Shown here: one piece after another, positions 61,995 through 64,000 of the stretch
Position numbering within the stretch: position 1 is the stretch's first letter
Layout: every line of letters begins with the position of its first letter
NCBI GenBank assembly: GCA_023974075.1
Contig: CM043800.1
Span: 33,602,952 to 33,666,951, forward strand
Source of the DNA: Chaenocephalus aceratus
Taxonomy: Eukaryota > Chordata > Actinopteri > Perciformes > Channichthyidae
Direction: 5' to 3'
Length of the DNA stretch: 64,000 nucleotides
The notes under the pieces: model-generated
What the model was told of the DNA's origin: nothing
Seen by the model: the letters and a program-made list of their open reading frames with translations, nothing else
The model's database searches: none
Translations under genes and position numbers: made by a program

Positions 61995-63890
61995 CAACAC
62001 ACTCTCACTCCCTAAGCGTCCAGGAGCGACGTTTGGTCCAGTTGTGACGCTCCTAGGCTCCTTCAGCGTCATAAAGGGACGCAAATAGCTTTCAACTGAT
62101 TGCAATGTATTCCCATCTGCGGCGGGATTTGACGCTCATGGAAGCACGGCATTCGTTTGTGTCGACTGCCCTTAAAGGCAATGTGAGCGTCCATTCTCAT
62201 TGGATAACGGAGAATTGTACACCCGGAAGTAAGTATTCCCCTGACTGTCGATTGATTTTACAGTGATATCTGCACTACTCATCGACTAAAAAACACCAGA
62301 TTATCCTTGTTAATTACACAACATTGATTGGTTTAAATTGTGTGCAATGCTTTTGTATTTTTCCCCTTCAATTCAGAGAAACAAATATTTTTTCTGAGTA
62401 AAGGATGGCAGAAGACACTACACTAACCAGAATCCCCAGCTATCGTTTGGACTACTATGTGCTCTGTTTGACATCACGTGATCTTCAAATTTCTCAAATT
62501 TCTCTTCAAATTTCTCCCTGCAGAAAAAGAAAACATGGCCGAACTTCGTTTTATTCTCAGTGGAAAATGCCTGTTTTAAAGTTAGTTTGGTCATTAAAAT
62601 GCGTTTTGATGTCATTTGATGTGAGAAATATGAGTTGTTATTTCAGATTATGTGTGCAGTGGATGTACATGATCTTTAGTTTGCTAGTTATTACGAATAT
62701 TACTTCAGGAAATCGCGACGTTTTCATTGTTACCAAGGTGGTTGCTAGGGACGCTGCTATCGATATTATTTCTGTTATGTTGTGTAACTGTTTAATGGTG
62801 TTATCTTTATTGCTACCCCCTTCCCCGTCAATGTATAGTCTTGGTCCACAGCACAAACATATTAGTTTAACAAAATCCGTATTCGAAAGATAGCCTACGT
62901 TATTTTCCCCTGTGCAATTCCAGTCTCACATCTCACAGCACATCGTCATTAACAAATACCGGAAACAGACCGAAAACATTTTTAAAAAATAAAATACTTT
63001 ATTCCGAGTGTGCTTGCTTTTCTCTTTGAAAGTCATCACATAACGGTATTGTAATACACGGTTCGGCTGCATTAAATATTACATATCTGCCGTAGTTCTG
63101 TACTTATAGAGCCCTGATGAGAAGACTTCTAGAAAAACATGAGGAACTGAAAACGTGACGTGGATCATAAATATATCAGCCATTAAACAACATCTTACAT
63201 TTCTTTTCACACAATACGTCTCCTTGCAGTATCAACACTAATTTGGCTGACTGTTATATTTGATCCAATTGGTAGATAGGCTGTATTTACACCATAAAGG
63301 TGCACAGCTGATATAAAGGGACACCTAGTGGTTAAAGCATGTTATTGAATTTCATTATTTTTATTATTAGATATTAATAGGATCCCTATAAAGTATATTC
63401 ATTACTCGTTATTCTCTACTAATAGTTAATTAAAGACTGTATATAATGACTATTTTGCACATCCCTTTCAAGATTTCAAGATTTTCTAAGCTTTATTGAC
63501 ATATCATATAGGCCTACACAACTATGGTGTAGTTATGCATTGAATGAAAAACTTGGGTCGCAGGTTCCTCAATAGTGCATTACAAGACATCTATCAATAT
63601 TTGTGCATACCTCCAGCAATGTTAACTATGTTGAAGCACTTATTTTAACTGATATTATACATAATGTATTATACTCTTATAAGATGTATGTAGATATTTC
63701 ATCTCCGGCCTTGTCAGGTATTGAACAATCAATAAATAAAGAACACAGAATTGTTAAATATAAAACACAGAATTTGTGTGATTATACTAAATGATTTACA
63801 AATAAACACCACTGCATATTTACAACTGTTACACATGCTGATGTAACGCAAATGTTCCAATTTGGGATCAATAAAGTATATCTTATCTTA
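61995..63890 (+). mobile_element. Copy C of the multi-module element
   Basis: The left end CAACACACTCTCACTCCC (61995-62012) is close to the ends of copy B and the 133-bp element. 62406-62455 matches copy B at 20957-21003 reversed. 62520-62700 matches 18640-18830. 62950-63720 matches 19140-19500 and copy A. The 162-codon frame 62405-62893 covers these modules and also appears piecemeal in copy B; I do not consider it a gene. No right terminus is visible before the window end. Confidence 0.72.
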
Positions 63891-63892
63891 AG
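63838..63892 (+). repeat. Retroposon-type 3' tail
   Basis: TTTGGGATCAATAAAGTATA followed by TCTTATCTTA resembles the 3' end of fish non-LTR elements with short pentamer repeats. Confidence 0.45.
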
Positions 63893-64000
63893 CTGATCGA
63901 TGGCTACTGCCATATTTTCAAAATTTGCCTCTGAACCTTGACAAGTGCATGTTTCAGGCTTATCAATTAATGTAATGTAATGTTATCAATTAACAACAGG

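Noticed and set aside
62405..62893. 162-codon frame in copy C as a gene
   Set aside because: The sequence is made of non-coding modules shared with foldback arms, where the frame is not maintained.

Overview
The window is non-bacterial, repeat-rich DNA, most likely intergenic or intronic sequence from a teleost fish. The reasons are: no dense long reading frames, many (CA)n/(TG)n and (AAT)n microsatellites, and a set of transposable elements typical of fish genomes (L2-type LINE with a YADD reverse transcriptase remnant and TTGAATTGAATT tail, DIRS-like retroelement, hAT and TTAA-target MITEs, a fish-type endogenous retrovirus). I found no host protein-coding exon, tRNA, rRNA or CRISPR that I could support. 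The species cannot be named from this sequence.

Layout. 1-1860: a minus-strand DIRS-like retroelement 5' end (broken gag, leader, promoter) next to a 45-bp coding-compatible minisatellite. 2912-3044: a 133-bp TIR element. 4515-5002: CA microsatellites around a telomere-like fish repeat. 5018-6200: copy A of a multi-module element family. 7668-7897: LINE/SINE-type tail. 9908-10291: TTAA MITE. 10644-11318: non-autonomous hAT with 8-bp target duplication. 11327-18100: mostly unannotatable single-copy-like DNA. 18101-21860: a 3.55-kb foldback element (copy B) inserted in a TG microsatellite. 22975-24300: 5'-truncated L2 LINE. 26985-28686: a MITE, then a hAT whose target duplication is split by a second TIR/foldback element. 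31418-32179: another TTAA element. 37909-41170: scattered repeat pieces.

47651-56346 is the centrepiece: three elements nested inside one another. A TTAA MITE holds a TIR element, which holds a 7.67-kb endogenous retrovirus with two LTRs that look identical base for base. The retrovirus keeps gag and two zinc knuckles. It has lost protease, reverse transcriptase, RNase H and most of integrase by an in-frame deletion, so NC runs straight into an integrase C-terminal-like segment. No env reading frame is visible; a small basic/cysteine reading frame lies behind a plausible splice acceptor. Such a copy would need proteins from elsewhere to move, yet it appears to have inserted recently.

56351-64000: mostly unannotated DNA, then a MITE, a 1-kb hAT (8-bp target duplication) carrying a fragment of the same retroviral LTR family, and copy C of the multi-module element running to near the window end.

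The most unusual signal is in the DIRS-like leader: four hairpins with unrelated stems but the same six-base loop.
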